A stretch of 64,000 bases of DNA from CAZNKU01 sp045654805 (GCA_045654805.1 JAZOOD010000068.1:1-64000), one strand, 5' to 3'; counted from the stretch's first letter, positions 8,090 to 16,935 are shown. Translations and numbers: made by a program. The notes: generated by a model from the sequence alone, not told the origin.

Positions 8090-9445
8090 TTAGTATAAAT
8101 TAGTTGCATACCCAACTATGCAATCAACACATTGTATTGCTGTTTCTTTAATTTCCTGCTCACAAGGGATATCAATTTTTACATTACAAAATTTGTCATA
8201 CAACGGCAAACGTCTATCGAGGAGTGCCTTCAGTTTATTAGAAATATTTCCTCTCAGCAACGGACGATTATTGGAACGCGATGTACGTTCTACTAATATG
8301 TCAAAAGCAGGATTTATAAAAACAACTATATTATTTGCATCATCATAAAGTCTTTCTACAGCCTCACTACTTTCAACTATTCCTCCACCTGTGCTGATTA
8401 ACAGATTATCTTTTTCTGCATATTTAAGCAACATACTGCTTTCAATATTACGAAAGTATTTTTCTCCATATGTATCAAAAATATTTGTAATATTACCATA
8501 TTGACGCTCTATTTCAGTATCAAGGTCAACAAGTTTCAAATTAAATATCTTCGCAAGTTCTTTGCCTATTGTTGTTTTACCGCTTCCTGGCGGTCCAATT
8601 AAAATAATATTTCTATCAATTTTTATTGGATTTACATCAATTTTTGATGCTACCTCTTCTACTTCTTCTACAGAATACTCCATACCGCAAAAATGCTTTT
8701 GAGCAACAGCAGCTTGTTCAACAAGCATAAAGAGTCCGTTTTCCCCTTTATTTCCACAATACTTCACCATTATTGTAAGCAAAGTTTCCTTAGGATTGTA
8801 TATTGTATCAAAGACAAATGGAACATCTTTAATTTTACTAAACGGTATTGGTAAATTAATTACTTTAGGATACATACCACACGGAGTCCCGTTTAACACA
8901 ATATCGAAATTATTATCAACAGCACCTAGGGATATTACATTAATTTTTTTATTTAAACGTTGCAATATTTCATCTTTAATATCACAACATTTTTTGCTGT
9001 TTCTTGATGTAATATACACATCACTACCGTTTAAAACACATTCAAAGGCCATCATTCTTGACACACCGCCGGAACCAAGAATTAAAACTCGTTTACCATT
9101 CAAGTCAACATTGCATCTTTTAAGTGAATTTAAAAAACCATAAACATCAGTATTATATCCATAATACTTATTATCCTTGTGAACAACGGTATTACAGGAA
9201 TTGTAAAGTTTTACCTTATCATCCGCTTCATCAATAAAATCCATTATATCTGTTTTGTACGGAATTGTAACATTAAACCCATCCAATGCCGAAAGTTTTT
9301 CATTAAAAACTCTTTCCAAAATTTCATCAGGATACAATTTATATTCACATTCTGCTTTTTTCAGTTTAAACAATTCAGTATGTATTACCTTTGACAGACT
9401 ATGTCCCAAAGGATTACCGGTCAATCCAAAATTCAAAATAATCAC
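8090..9445 (-). CDS. aroEK: Shikimate dehydrogenase - shikimate kinase fusion
   Basis: A 451-residue bifunctional enzyme. Residues 1 to about 270 are AroE (3-dehydroshikimate to shikimate with NADPH): NVTIPYK carries catalytic Lys64, YNTD holds Asp100, and LGSGGVSR binds the dinucleotide. Residues about 275-451 are AroK (shikimate to shikimate 3-phosphate): P-loop GPPGSGKTT at 284-292, DLDTEIE, STGGGIV and RPLL. The GTG start overlaps the pheA stop by 4 bases (GTGA). Last gene of the aromatic operon. A separate aroK is not present in the window. Confidence 0.95.
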   Translation of the reverse strand: MIILNFGLTGNPLGHSLSKVIHTELFKLKKAECEYKLYPDEILERVFNEKLSALDGFNVTIPYKTDIMDFIDEADDKVKLYNSCNTVVHKDNKYYGYNTDVYGFLNSLKRCNVDLNGKRVLILGSGGVSRMMAFECVLNGSDVYITSRNSKKCCDIKDEILQRLNKKINVISLGAVDNNFDIVLNGTPCGMYPKVINLPIPFSKIKDVPFVFDTIYNPKETLLTIMVKYCGNKGENGLFMLVEQAAVAQKHFCGMEYSVEEVEEVASKIDVNPIKIDRNIILIGPPGSGKTTIGKELAKIFNLKLVDLDTEIERQYGNITNIFDTYGEKYFRNIESSMLLKYAEKDNLLISTGGGIVESSEAVERLYDDANNIVVFINPAFDILVERTSRSNNRPLLRGNISNKLKALLDRRLPLYDKFCNVKIDIPCEQEIKETAIQCVDCIVGYATNLY

Positions 9446-10560
9446 TCCAAAGTTTTATGAATACCCAAAATTTTAAAATCTTCAAACATATATCTTATTT
9501 TTGAAAAATATTCAACTATATCAAATTCAGGTAAATCAACATCCACATAAAAAACATATTTCCATTCGTCGTCATTAGATGGTCTCGACTCAATTTTACT
9601 CATATTAATATCATTATTTGCAAAATTATTCAATACTCTTGACAAAGTACCGGACTGATGAGGAATAGTAAACACTATACTGGCTTTATCTGCATCATTA
9701 ATAATAATATTATTTTTAGTTATAAATATAAATTTTGTCTTATTATTTTTTATATTGGAAATATCTTCATCAAAAATAGTAAGTCCAAATTTTTGGGCCG
9801 CCAAAGGACTACATATTGCAGCCATAGTTTTATCATTACTTTTTAAAACTATTTGTGCAGCAATAGCCGTATTGATTGACTCTTTTTTTAAAAATCTTTT
9901 TAAATTAATATATTCACTACATTGCCCCAAGGCCTGAGGATGTGAAACAACGGAAGTTATATCATCTTTACTGCCTATACCTGCAATACAATGTTTTACA
10001 GATAAATCCACATTATGAGTAATTGAAACATCATACTTATTAAGTAAGTCAAAAACATCACTTACACTACCCTGACATAAATTTTCCAAAGGCAAGACAC
10101 CTACATCACATATCCCGTTTGAAACATTATCAAAAACATCTTCAAAAGTTTCTACACTGATTATTTTTTTACCATGGAAATATTTTTCAGCTGTCTCGTA
10201 GGAATATGATCCTACTATTCCCTGATGACAAACAGTATTAATACCGTTAAAGAAATCTTCATTATCAACATTTTCAAAAGTTTTTTTGTATGTTAAATCA
10301 GATAAATTTCTATCCTGATAATTACAACTGATTTCAATCATACTTTTGAAAAACTCCTTAGTTTCACCAACAAACTTTTCAACACCGTCTAATTTTGATT
10401 TAATAATGTCTGTCTCTCTTGACTTATTTTTTACAGGGGTATTTGTTGCAGCTTTATATTCCCTTACCTGTTCAACATATTCCATACGCTCAAGAAATGC
10501 ATTTTTCAACTTTTCATCAACTTTATTAATATCGTGTCTTATATCATTTAAATCTCTCAT
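9442..10560 (-). CDS. pheA: Chorismate mutase / prephenate dehydratase
   Basis: A 372-residue bifunctional enzyme leading to phenylalanine. The first 85 or so residues form an AroQ-type chorismate mutase (DLNDIRHDINKVDEKL). The middle is prephenate dehydratase (GIVGSYSYETAEKYF at its start, VVSHPQALGQC in its core). The last 80 or so are an ACT domain (ESRPSNDDEWKYVFYVD) with the ESRP phenylalanine-sensing motif, so Phe feedback is likely. The usual TRF active-site motif reads TKF: the Thr is kept and Arg is replaced by Lys. It starts 1 base after aroC. Confidence 0.93.
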   Translation of the reverse strand: MRDLNDIRHDINKVDEKLKNAFLERMEYVEQVREYKAATNTPVKNKSRETDIIKSKLDGVEKFVGETKEFFKSMIEISCNYQDRNLSDLTYKKTFENVDNEDFFNGINTVCHQGIVGSYSYETAEKYFHGKKIISVETFEDVFDNVSNGICDVGVLPLENLCQGSVSDVFDLLNKYDVSITHNVDLSVKHCIAGIGSKDDITSVVSHPQALGQCSEYINLKRFLKKESINTAIAAQIVLKSNDKTMAAICSPLAAQKFGLTIFDEDISNIKNNKTKFIFITKNNIIINDADKASIVFTIPHQSGTLSRVLNNFANNDINMSKIESRPSNDDEWKYVFYVDVDLPEFDIVEYFSKIRYMFEDFKILGIHKTLE

Positions 10561-10561
10561 A

Positions 10562-11569
10562 TTACATCACCATATCCAAAATACCTATTGCCATAACAGA
10601 TTCTACAACAGGAACTGCACGAATAACTATACAAGGGTCGTGTCTGCCCTGAATCTTAAGGTCAAAATTTTGCATATTTTGCAAATCAACACTTTGTTGC
10701 ATTTTGAAAATAGATGGGGTCGGTTTAAAAGTAACCTTAACATCAATAGAGTTACCGTTGGTAATTCCACCTGTTATACCGCCATTATTATTTGATGTAG
10801 TAACAACATTCCCATCATATATTCTATACTGATCATTTACCTGACTGCCCACAGAATTTGAAAATTCTCCACCCAAACCAAATTCCACAGCTTTAACCGC
10901 AGGAATACCATATAACAAATATGAAAGCTTGCCCTCTATTCCATCAAATAGTGGTCCTCCTATACCCGCTGGAACACCAGATACGCTACATAGAACCTTT
11001 CCCCCAACAGAGTCACCCTCCTGTGCCTTTTCGGTAATAAGTTTCTGAATATCCTCAGAAACATATTCGTAAGTGTTATTTACTATTCCACCAATGCTGT
11101 ATACAGATGCAGCAACATCTATATCCATTTTTTTAAGATACTGCTTACAAAGACTACCTATACATACAATAGGGGCAGTTAATCTGCCGGAAAAATGGCC
11201 TCCTCCTCTTATATCGTTACACCCGTTATATTTTACATATGCAGTATAATCTGCATGGGATGGTCTTGGAATATTCTTCAACTTATCATAGTCAGAAGAA
11301 TGTTGAGATGTATTATAAATCATAACACATATTGGTGCACCGGTTGTAACACCATGCAACACTCCGCTTACAAATTCAAACTCATCTTCTTCCTTACGTG
11401 GGGTAGAAAGTTTATCCTTACCGGGCTTTCTTCTGTCCATATCTTCACGGATTGCATCAAAATCAATCTTTACACCTGCGGGGAAACCCGTCAATACAGC
11501 ACCGATACACTTCCCGTGAGATTCTCCAAATACTGTAAAACTTAAATTTTTAAGTGAAATACTACTCAT
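10562..11569 (-). CDS. aroC: Chorismate synthase
   Basis: A 335-residue enzyme that removes phosphate from EPSP to give chorismate, using reduced FMN. Family motifs: TVFGESHG at the N-terminus, RRKPGKD, RGGGHFSGR and the C-terminal GRHDPCIVIRAVPVVES. It is somewhat shorter than the E. coli protein, as usual in Clostridia. Its ATG lies inside the end of aroA (8-base overlap), so the two are coupled. Fifth gene of the operon. Confidence 0.96.
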   Translation of the reverse strand: MSSISLKNLSFTVFGESHGKCIGAVLTGFPAGVKIDFDAIREDMDRRKPGKDKLSTPRKEEDEFEFVSGVLHGVTTGAPICVMIYNTSQHSSDYDKLKNIPRPSHADYTAYVKYNGCNDIRGGGHFSGRLTAPIVCIGSLCKQYLKKMDIDVAASVYSIGGIVNNTYEYVSEDIQKLITEKAQEGDSVGGKVLCSVSGVPAGIGGPLFDGIEGKLSYLLYGIPAVKAVEFGLGGEFSNSVGSQVNDQYRIYDGNVVTTSNNNGGITGGITNGNSIDVKVTFKPTPSIFKMQQSVDLQNMQNFDLKIQGRHDPCIVIRAVPVVESVMAIGILDMVM

Positions 11570-12806
11570 TTAAACTACTCCAATCATCAAAAAAGTTTGG
11601 ATAAGATTTACTTACTGCTTTATATCCTGTTAAAGTTATATCCCCAACACAGCCTGAAGATGCAACAGCCATAGCCATAGCTATTCTATGGTCGTTGTGA
11701 GAATCTACCTCTGCACCATAAAGGGTCTTACCGCCATTTATAATAAGGTAATCATTACCAATTTCAATATCTGCACCAAGCTTGGTAAGTTCCACATACA
11801 TAGCCTGTAGTCGGTCACTTTCCTTTATACGAAGTCTTGCGGCATTGAAAATTTTAGTTGTACCTTTTGCAAAACACGCAAGTACCGAAAGTACAGGTAC
11901 AAGGTCGGGAATATTACCAACATCAATGTCGATACCTTTCATATCCGACTTTTCAATTATCAAATCACTATCATTTATTGTAACATTGGCACCGAATTTT
12001 TTCAATAGAGAAATAATTTCTATATCGCCCTGTGCCGAATTAAAGTTCATATCTTTTAATGTTATACAACCGTTTATTGCTGCCGCACACATATAAAAAG
12101 CCGCCTGTGACCAGTCTCTTTCAACCTTATATTCATCTATTGTCGTTATATTCTTTTTAATTGTATATGTATTATTATCCTCAAAAATTTCACAGCCAAA
12201 TTTTTCTAGAACATCAACGGTTATATCAACATAAGGTTTTGACTGTAATTCTGTAGTAATGTTTACTTTAACGGGTTTTATAAGTCCGCATAAAATTAGA
12301 CCTGTTATAAACTGTGAGCTTGTACTACCTTTAACATTAACTGAGTCTAATTTAATATCCCCACATACATTCAAAGGTAAATATTTCCCTGATGGATGTG
12401 AATAATCTATACCACATTTATTAAATATATCGAAATAGTCATCCAAAGGTCTTTCAGGAAGTCTCCCCTCTCCATCAAAAATTACTGAATTTTCCAACAT
12501 AACAGCAACAGGAATTAAAAACCTAAGAGTTGAGCCCGATTCATTGGCATTAATATGTACATCAGAATTTCGTATAATTGTACTACCATCAACCAATATC
12601 CCATCCTCTTCTTCAACAAATGTTACACCCAATTGCTTAAGCGCATCCATTGTTGCATAAATATCATTAGAAAAGTCTATATTTTTAACTTTTACAGGTT
12701 TTTCACTGAATGCAGATGCAATCAGCGCACGATGCGCAACGCTTTTTGATGAGGGTACAGCAATACTTCCACAAATTTTTGATGGTTTTAAAACAATTTT
12801 ATTCAT
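11562..12806 (-). CDS. aroA: 3-phosphoshikimate 1-carboxyvinyltransferase (EPSP synthase)
   Basis: A 414-residue enzyme joining PEP to shikimate 3-phosphate. Visible motifs: PSSKSVAHRAL with the substrate-binding Lys and Ser, NESGSTLRFLIP, GRLPERPLDD, and RIKESDRLQAM near the C-terminal PEP site. The start at ATG 12806 fits the family N-terminus (MNKIVLKPSK) and overlaps the aroB end by 8 bases. An open frame continues further upstream to 12869 but lies inside aroB and adds no family sequence. Confidence 0.96.
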   Translation of the reverse strand: MNKIVLKPSKICGSIAVPSSKSVAHRALIASAFSEKPVKVKNIDFSNDIYATMDALKQLGVTFVEEEDGILVDGSTIIRNSDVHINANESGSTLRFLIPVAVMLENSVIFDGEGRLPERPLDDYFDIFNKCGIDYSHPSGKYLPLNVCGDIKLDSVNVKGSTSSQFITGLILCGLIKPVKVNITTELQSKPYVDITVDVLEKFGCEIFEDNNTYTIKKNITTIDEYKVERDWSQAAFYMCAAAINGCITLKDMNFNSAQGDIEIISLLKKFGANVTINDSDLIIEKSDMKGIDIDVGNIPDLVPVLSVLACFAKGTTKIFNAARLRIKESDRLQAMYVELTKLGADIEIGNDYLIINGGKTLYGAEVDSHNDHRIAMAMAVASSGCVGDITLTGYKAVSKSYPNFFDDWSSLNE

Positions 12807-13827
12807 ATAGCTTGAAAAACTCCTCAAATTTAATTTTTTTAATATCTGCATTACCAATTTCTTCCACAACTACAATATTTATTCCATCACTTACTGTCTT
12901 TTTATCATTTTTTGCAGCATCAATGAGCTTTTTTATAGGAATATCGGTTTCGGTTTTAAGGTTATACTTATGCAAAATTTCATTTAAAACTTTTTTAACT
13001 TCGAGATTTTTAGTTATCAATGACATACCAATTGCGACAGCCTGACCGTGAGAAATCCCTTTGTAATTCATTATCTTTTCAATAGAATGACCAAGGGTAT
13101 GCCCAAAATTAAGCATCATTCGTTCATGTTTTTCAAATTCATCAATTTCTACAACTTCTTTTTTTACATTCATTGCACGAACAATAAATTCCTCTGCATC
13201 TTCTTCAAAATCAGTTGAATTCAAAAGTAAATCCACAAAATCTTTTTTTCTTATAAATGCAGACTTTATAACCTCTGACATACCACTTGCAATATGTTCA
13301 CCAGTAAGTGTTTTTATCGTTAAAGTATCTGCAATTACAGCCTGTGGCTGACAAAATGCTCCCACAAGATTTTTACCAAACGGTAAATCAATTCCCGTCT
13401 TGCCACCTATGGACGAATCAACCTGAGCAAGTAAAGTGGTAGGAATTTGAACATACTTGATACCGCGTAGAAATGTAGCTGCTGCAAAGCCTGTCATATC
13501 ACCAATTACTCCGCCTCCTAAAGCTATAAACATATCCTTACGATTAAAATTGTTCTGAGCGGCAGATTCATATATTTTCATTATAGAATCCATATTTTTA
13601 TATTCTTCTCCACTTGGAAGAATTATACTTAATACTTCATATCCACTATTTTCAAGAGAATTTTTAACTATATCCAGATAAAGCGGAGCAACATTATCAT
13701 CTGTAACAACCATAACTTTACCTTTAAAGTTAAGTTTTTTTATAATTTCACCTGTTTTTGACAAAATACCTTTACCAATATGTATATTATAACTTTTGGA
13801 AGATGTATTAATATTTATAGTTTTCAT
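12799..13827 (-). CDS. aroB: 3-dehydroquinate synthase
   Basis: A 342-residue NAD- and metal-dependent enzyme converting DAHP to 3-dehydroquinate. Motifs: DDNVAPLY, GGGVIGDMTGFAAATFLRG for NAD binding, PTTLLAQVDSSIGGKTGID, and the metal-ligand region LNFGHTLGHSIE. The start overlaps the tyrA end by 20 bases. Third gene of the operon. The next pathway enzyme, 3-dehydroquinate dehydratase, is not encoded in this window. Confidence 0.96.
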   Translation of the reverse strand: MKTININTSSKSYNIHIGKGILSKTGEIIKKLNFKGKVMVVTDDNVAPLYLDIVKNSLENSGYEVLSIILPSGEEYKNMDSIMKIYESAAQNNFNRKDMFIALGGGVIGDMTGFAAATFLRGIKYVQIPTTLLAQVDSSIGGKTGIDLPFGKNLVGAFCQPQAVIADTLTIKTLTGEHIASGMSEVIKSAFIRKKDFVDLLLNSTDFEEDAEEFIVRAMNVKKEVVEIDEFEKHERMMLNFGHTLGHSIEKIMNYKGISHGQAVAIGMSLITKNLEVKKVLNEILHKYNLKTETDIPIKKLIDAAKNDKKTVSDGINIVVVEEIGNADIKKIKFEEFFKLYE

Positions 13828-14668
13828 CCTGCCACTCCTTAAGTTTTCTTGATTTTACAAGCAAATCCTTGAGTTCATCACCGTCGGAATTTATATAATT
13901 TTTAATAACTTCAAGTGAATTAATGTATTCATCAATTTGTTCAGTTAAAGCATCTTTATTATTCTTAAAAAGCTGTGTCCATAATGCCGAATTAATATCA
14001 GCAACTCTTGTCATATCCTTAAAGCTTCCGGCATAGTATCCTTCACATTTATTATGACATTCCTGCAATACATATGCAACAGACATTATGTGAGGCAACT
14101 GTGAAGTATAAGTTATAATTTTATCATGATTTTCAGCAGTTGTAACAACTATATTTTCAAATCCAATCTTTTTTGCAAGATATTTTATATACTCCAGTGA
14201 TTCAGGATTTGTATTTTCTGTAGGAGTTAACAAAAACGATGCAGCCTTATACAAATCTGCATCAGCAACTGTAATACCATTCTTTTCCTTACCTGCCATA
14301 GGATGTGCACCAATGAAATTAAAATGTGCATTTTCAAGATTACCGTATCGTTCAACAACAAACTGCTTAATACCGCACAAATCCACAACAGTTGAACCTT
14401 TTTTGAATTTACTTGAAAAATTATCCATAAAACACATAATATCTTCAGGATATAACCCTATAAAGAGAATATCACATTTTTTTAAAATATCAGCATTAAC
14501 ATCGGATATTTCATCAGCAAGGTTATTCTTAATAACATAATCCAAAACATTTTTATTTTTATCTATTGCAATTATATAGTTATCGGTATATTTTTTTAAA
14601 GCAAGACCCAAAGAGCCTCCTATAAGTCCATATCCTACAACACCAATTGTCTTAACTTCTATTCTCAT
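13808..14668 (-). CDS. tyrA: Prephenate dehydrogenase
   Basis: A 286-residue NAD(P)-dependent enzyme converting prephenate to 4-hydroxyphenylpyruvate for tyrosine. GVVGYGLIGGSLGLALKK is the dinucleotide-binding motif near residue 10; GAHPMAGKE carries the conserved active-site His. There is no C-terminal ACT domain, so allosteric tyrosine control would have to act elsewhere (AroF and the leader). The ATG overlaps the aroF stop by 4 bases (ATGA). Confidence 0.93.
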   Translation of the reverse strand: MRIEVKTIGVVGYGLIGGSLGLALKKYTDNYIIAIDKNKNVLDYVIKNNLADEISDVNADILKKCDILFIGLYPEDIMCFMDNFSSKFKKGSTVVDLCGIKQFVVERYGNLENAHFNFIGAHPMAGKEKNGITVADADLYKAASFLLTPTENTNPESLEYIKYLAKKIGFENIVVTTAENHDKIITYTSQLPHIMSVAYVLQECHNKCEGYYAGSFKDMTRVADINSALWTQLFKNNKDALTEQIDEYINSLEVIKNYINSDGDELKDLLVKSRKLKEWQDENYKY

Positions 14669-15684
14669 ATTGTTCTACCCTCTACTGCTGCAATTACTCT
14701 TAATTTTTCAACCAAAGTGCCAAATTGTTCAATAGTAATCGACTGTTTTCCGTCACATAATGCTGCTGCAGGATCGTTATGGACCTCAATCATAAGTCCG
14801 TCTGCACCTGCTGCAACTGCTGCTTTAGCAAGTGGCTCTACCATCCACGCAATACCTGATGAATGCGATGGGTCTACTACAACGGGAAGATGTGTCATAC
14901 GTTTAAGCATTGGCACGGCACTTATGTCCAATGTATTACGTGTAGCATCTTCAAAAGTTCTTATACCTCTTTCACAGAGAATTACCTGTTCATTACCGCC
15001 GTTCATAACATATTCTGCCGACATCAAAAGTTCTTCCATTGTATTAGCAAGTCCTCTTTTAATAAGTACAGGTTTATCGGTTTTCCCAAGTTCTTTTAAA
15101 AGTTCAAAATTCTGCATATTTCTGGCACCCACCTGAAATACATCTACATAGTCAAGAAATTTATCTATATGAGTAGGACTTGTAATTTCAGATATAACTG
15201 GCAATCCCGATTTATCTCTGGCTTCGCTTAGAAGAAATAATCCTTCCGTTTCCATCCCCTGAAAAGAATATGGAGAAGTACGCGGCTTATATGCCCCTCC
15301 TCTAAGCATTTTTGCTCCTAAAGATTTTACCCCATCAGCTATGTGGCAAATCTGTTCCTCTGACTCTACTGAACATGGTCCGGCAATTAATGCAAGTCTG
15401 TGTGGATTACCAATTTCAAAGTTGCCTATTTTAATAATGGTATTTTCAGGTTTAAAACGTCTGTTTGCTTTTTTATATGGTTCACTGACTTTTAAAACCT
15501 GTTCTACAAACTCGTATTTACTCGTTATAGAACCTGGATCTACACAGGATACATCGCCACACAGCCCTATAATACAGGAATGCTTTCCACGATTCACCTG
15601 AAGTATAAGACCTTTAGACGAAAGTTCGTTAGCAATAGATTCAATTTGTTGCTCAGTTACATCATTTTTTGTTACAATAATCAT
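14665..15684 (-). CDS. aroF: 3-deoxy-7-phosphoheptulonate synthase (DAHP synthase, type I-beta with regulatory domain)
   Basis: A 339-residue enzyme that condenses PEP and erythrose 4-phosphate, the entry step of the shikimate pathway. Residues 1 to about 70 form the ferredoxin-like domain known from Thermotoga maritima DAHP synthase, where it mediates Tyr/Phe inhibition. The catalytic barrel follows: AGPCSVES, LRGGAYKPRTSPYSFQG with PEP and metal ligands, KRGLA and DPSHSSG. GGAGGC precedes the ATG. First structural gene of the operon, 26 bases behind the leader terminator, so it is controlled both by attenuation and probably by feedback. Confidence 0.95.
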   Translation of the reverse strand: MIIVTKNDVTEQQIESIANELSSKGLILQVNRGKHSCIIGLCGDVSCVDPGSITSKYEFVEQVLKVSEPYKKANRRFKPENTIIKIGNFEIGNPHRLALIAGPCSVESEEQICHIADGVKSLGAKMLRGGAYKPRTSPYSFQGMETEGLFLLSEARDKSGLPVISEITSPTHIDKFLDYVDVFQVGARNMQNFELLKELGKTDKPVLIKRGLANTMEELLMSAEYVMNGGNEQVILCERGIRTFEDATRNTLDISAVPMLKRMTHLPVVVDPSHSSGIAWMVEPLAKAAVAAGADGLMIEVHNDPAAALCDGKQSITIEQFGTLVEKLRVIAAVEGRTI

Positions 15685-15710
15685 TTTAAGGCCTCCAACA
15701 TATTGAACAC

Positions 15711-15742
15711 AAAATAAAAGCAGCTTACTGTATGTAAGCTGC
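15711..15742 (-). terminator. Attenuator terminator of the aro operon
   Basis: Read on the minus strand: GCAGCTTAC, loop ATACA, GTAAGCTGC, a 9-bp perfect stem (15720-15728 with 15734-15742), followed by TTTTATTTT. It lies between the leader peptide stop and aroF. Its 5' arm plus loop (ACATACAGTAA, 15725-15735) is exactly complementary over 11 bases to TTACTGTATGT at 15782-15792 next to the leader stop codon, which forms a competing antiterminator. Confidence 0.9.
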
Positions 15743-15778
15743 CCAATGCATTCAGAATTTATATAAACAATTTAAGAA

Positions 15779-15883
15779 CTAACATACAGTAATATTCATT
15801 TTTGAGCAACCAAAATAAGCTACATACACAAAGTAAGTAGCAAAGTAATAATATAAGTTGTTCAAAACTGAATTATTGCTCAT
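15779..15883 (-). CDS. Aromatic leader peptide of the aro operon
   Basis: A 34-codon reading frame preceded by TAGGAG and starting with ATG. The peptide holds six Tyr and three Phe, nearly all in residues 11-24 (YYYFATYFVYVAYF). It ends with TAG at 15779-15781, directly beside the antiterminator arm 15782-15792. This is the arrangement of ribosome-mediated attenuation: a ribosome stalled at Tyr/Phe codons would leave that arm free to pair with the terminator and let transcription reach aroF. A ribosome reaching the stop would cover the arm and let the terminator form. It is too Tyr-rich to be chance and has no other evident role. Confidence 0.88.
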   Translation of the reverse strand: MSNNSVLNNLYYYFATYFVYVAYFGCSKMNITVC

Positions 15884-15913
15884 TGTTATTTCTCCTAAAA
15901 AATATCTTTTATA

Positions 15914-15942
15914 ATATTAACACAATAATCAACCCTTGTCAA
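15914..15942 (-). promoter_or_regulatory. Promoter of the aro operon
   Basis: TTGACA (15937-15942), 17-base spacer, TAATAT (15914-15919) on the minus strand, 31 bases before the leader ATG. The -35 box overlaps the last codons of the upstream YaiI-family gene. Confidence 0.8.
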
Positions 15943-16378
15943 TACCAATCTTGGATAGGATTTTGTTTAATCCATCAGCAAAATCACGGTTATCTTCTTC
16001 ATTTCTTTTTTTGGGTCCCTTGGTCCTTTGTCCTGCACGGCGCACTTTTTTACCCAGAAATCTTTCAAACAAAAGTTTGTCCATATTATCATCAGTATAC
16101 TCCATACCATTGTTACTAATTGCATAAGCTTTTTTGCCCAAAGTCATAGCGGCAACTCCGTAATCCTGAGTAATTACCAAATCACCTTCTTCAGCAATAT
16201 TAATAAGATAAATATCGGCACTATCAGCAAATTTATCTACTGTTATTACATCGCAATAATCATCATTAATAATATGTGATGTATCACACACCATAACCAC
16301 GGGAATACTATATTTAACAGCAGTTTCTTTTATAATGTTTTTAACAGGACACGCGTCTGCATCTACAATTATTTTCAT
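15929..16378 (-). CDS. YaiI/YqxD family protein (UPF0178, DUF188)
   Basis: A 149-residue protein with the family N-terminus MKIIVDADACPVK and the later motifs TQDYGVA and RRAGQRTKGP. The fold belongs to the PIN-like nuclease group, but no reaction is established. The ATG at 16378 is chosen because GGAGGT lies 4 bases upstream; an in-frame TTG four codons earlier overlaps that site. Its stop overlaps the aro promoter, so it is upstream of, but probably not co-regulated with, the aro operon. Confidence 0.88.
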   Translation of the reverse strand: MKIIVDADACPVKNIIKETAVKYSIPVVMVCDTSHIINDDYCDVITVDKFADSADIYLINIAEEGDLVITQDYGVAAMTLGKKAYAISNNGMEYTDDNMDKLLFERFLGKKVRRAGQRTKGPKKRNEEDNRDFADGLNKILSKIGIDKG

Positions 16379-16393
16379 ATGTACCTCCAAATT

Positions 16394-16525
16394 TTATATA
16401 AAAGTACCGCAACATTCTGAAAAGAAAACAGTATAACATACATAAAAAGTATAAATAAGCATTAAAATCATAAAAAGTATAATTATCAAAGTTCTTAATT
16501 TTACAACATAAAATCTAAAATTCAT
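16394..16525 (-). CDS. Possible small membrane protein (43 aa)
   Basis: A 43-codon frame with GAGGTG six bases before its ATG, ending 15 bases before the YaiI-family start and in the same orientation. The peptide has a short basic start (MNFRFYVVKLR), one long hydrophobic helix (TLIIILFMILMLIYTFYVCY), and a Cys-containing tail (SECCGTFI). This looks like a single-pass membrane peptide with the positive end inside. I recognise no family. The bias towards AT may create hydrophobic frames by chance, so only the ribosome binding site and position support it. Confidence 0.4.
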   Translation of the reverse strand: MNFRFYVVKLRTLIIILFMILMLIYTFYVCYTVFFSECCGTFI

Positions 16526-16586
16526 ATAAACACCTCATAATAAATATATATAAATTGTAAATTTTTTATTACTTTTAAAATTTTAG

Positions 16587-16615
16587 TTGCAATTATTGGT
16601 AATTTGTTATATAAT
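16587..16615 (+). promoter_or_regulatory. Promoter of yajC
   Basis: TTGCAA, 17-base spacer, TATAAT, 35 bases before the yajC ATG. Confidence 0.7.
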
Positions 16616-16650
16616 ACCATTATAATTTTTTGAAAAGGAGATTTACATTT

Positions 16651-16923
16651 ATGGGAAACGGAACTATGGGCATGGTTATTTATATCGTTGTCATCGTTGC
16701 AGTTTTTTACTTCCTGCTAATCAGACCACAAAAGAAACAGGAAAAGAAAATGCGTGAAATGCTGGCAGCACTTAAGGTTGGTGACGAAGTTATCTCCATC
16801 GGCGGTATAAGAGGTAAAATCCGCAAAATTAAGGACGACTATGTTGTTATTGAAACCGGTGCTGACAAAACCCCAATTGAATTTGAAAAAAATGCAATTA
16901 AAGGTGTTATAAATAACGACTAA
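16651..16923 (+). CDS. yajC: Preprotein translocase subunit YajC
   Basis: A 90-residue protein with one N-terminal membrane helix followed by FLLIRPQKKQEKKMREML, the hallmark of YajC, and a small cytoplasmic domain with VGDEVISIGGIRGKI. It associates with SecDF and SecYEG during protein export. The ATG at 16651 has AAGGAG upstream. It forms its own transcription unit with promoter and terminator, about 6 kb from secDF, whereas many bacteria keep the three together. Confidence 0.94.
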   Translation: MGNGTMGMVIYIVVIVAVFYFLLIRPQKKQEKKMREMLAALKVGDEVISIGGIRGKIRKIKDDYVVIETGADKTPIEFEKNAIKGVINND

Positions 16924-16935
16924 TCCTTCAAAACT

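Noticed and set aside
12806..12869. Upstream extension of aroA by 21 codons
   Set aside because: The extension lies inside aroB, lacks family similarity, and the ATG at 12806 gives the normal EPSP synthase N-terminus.
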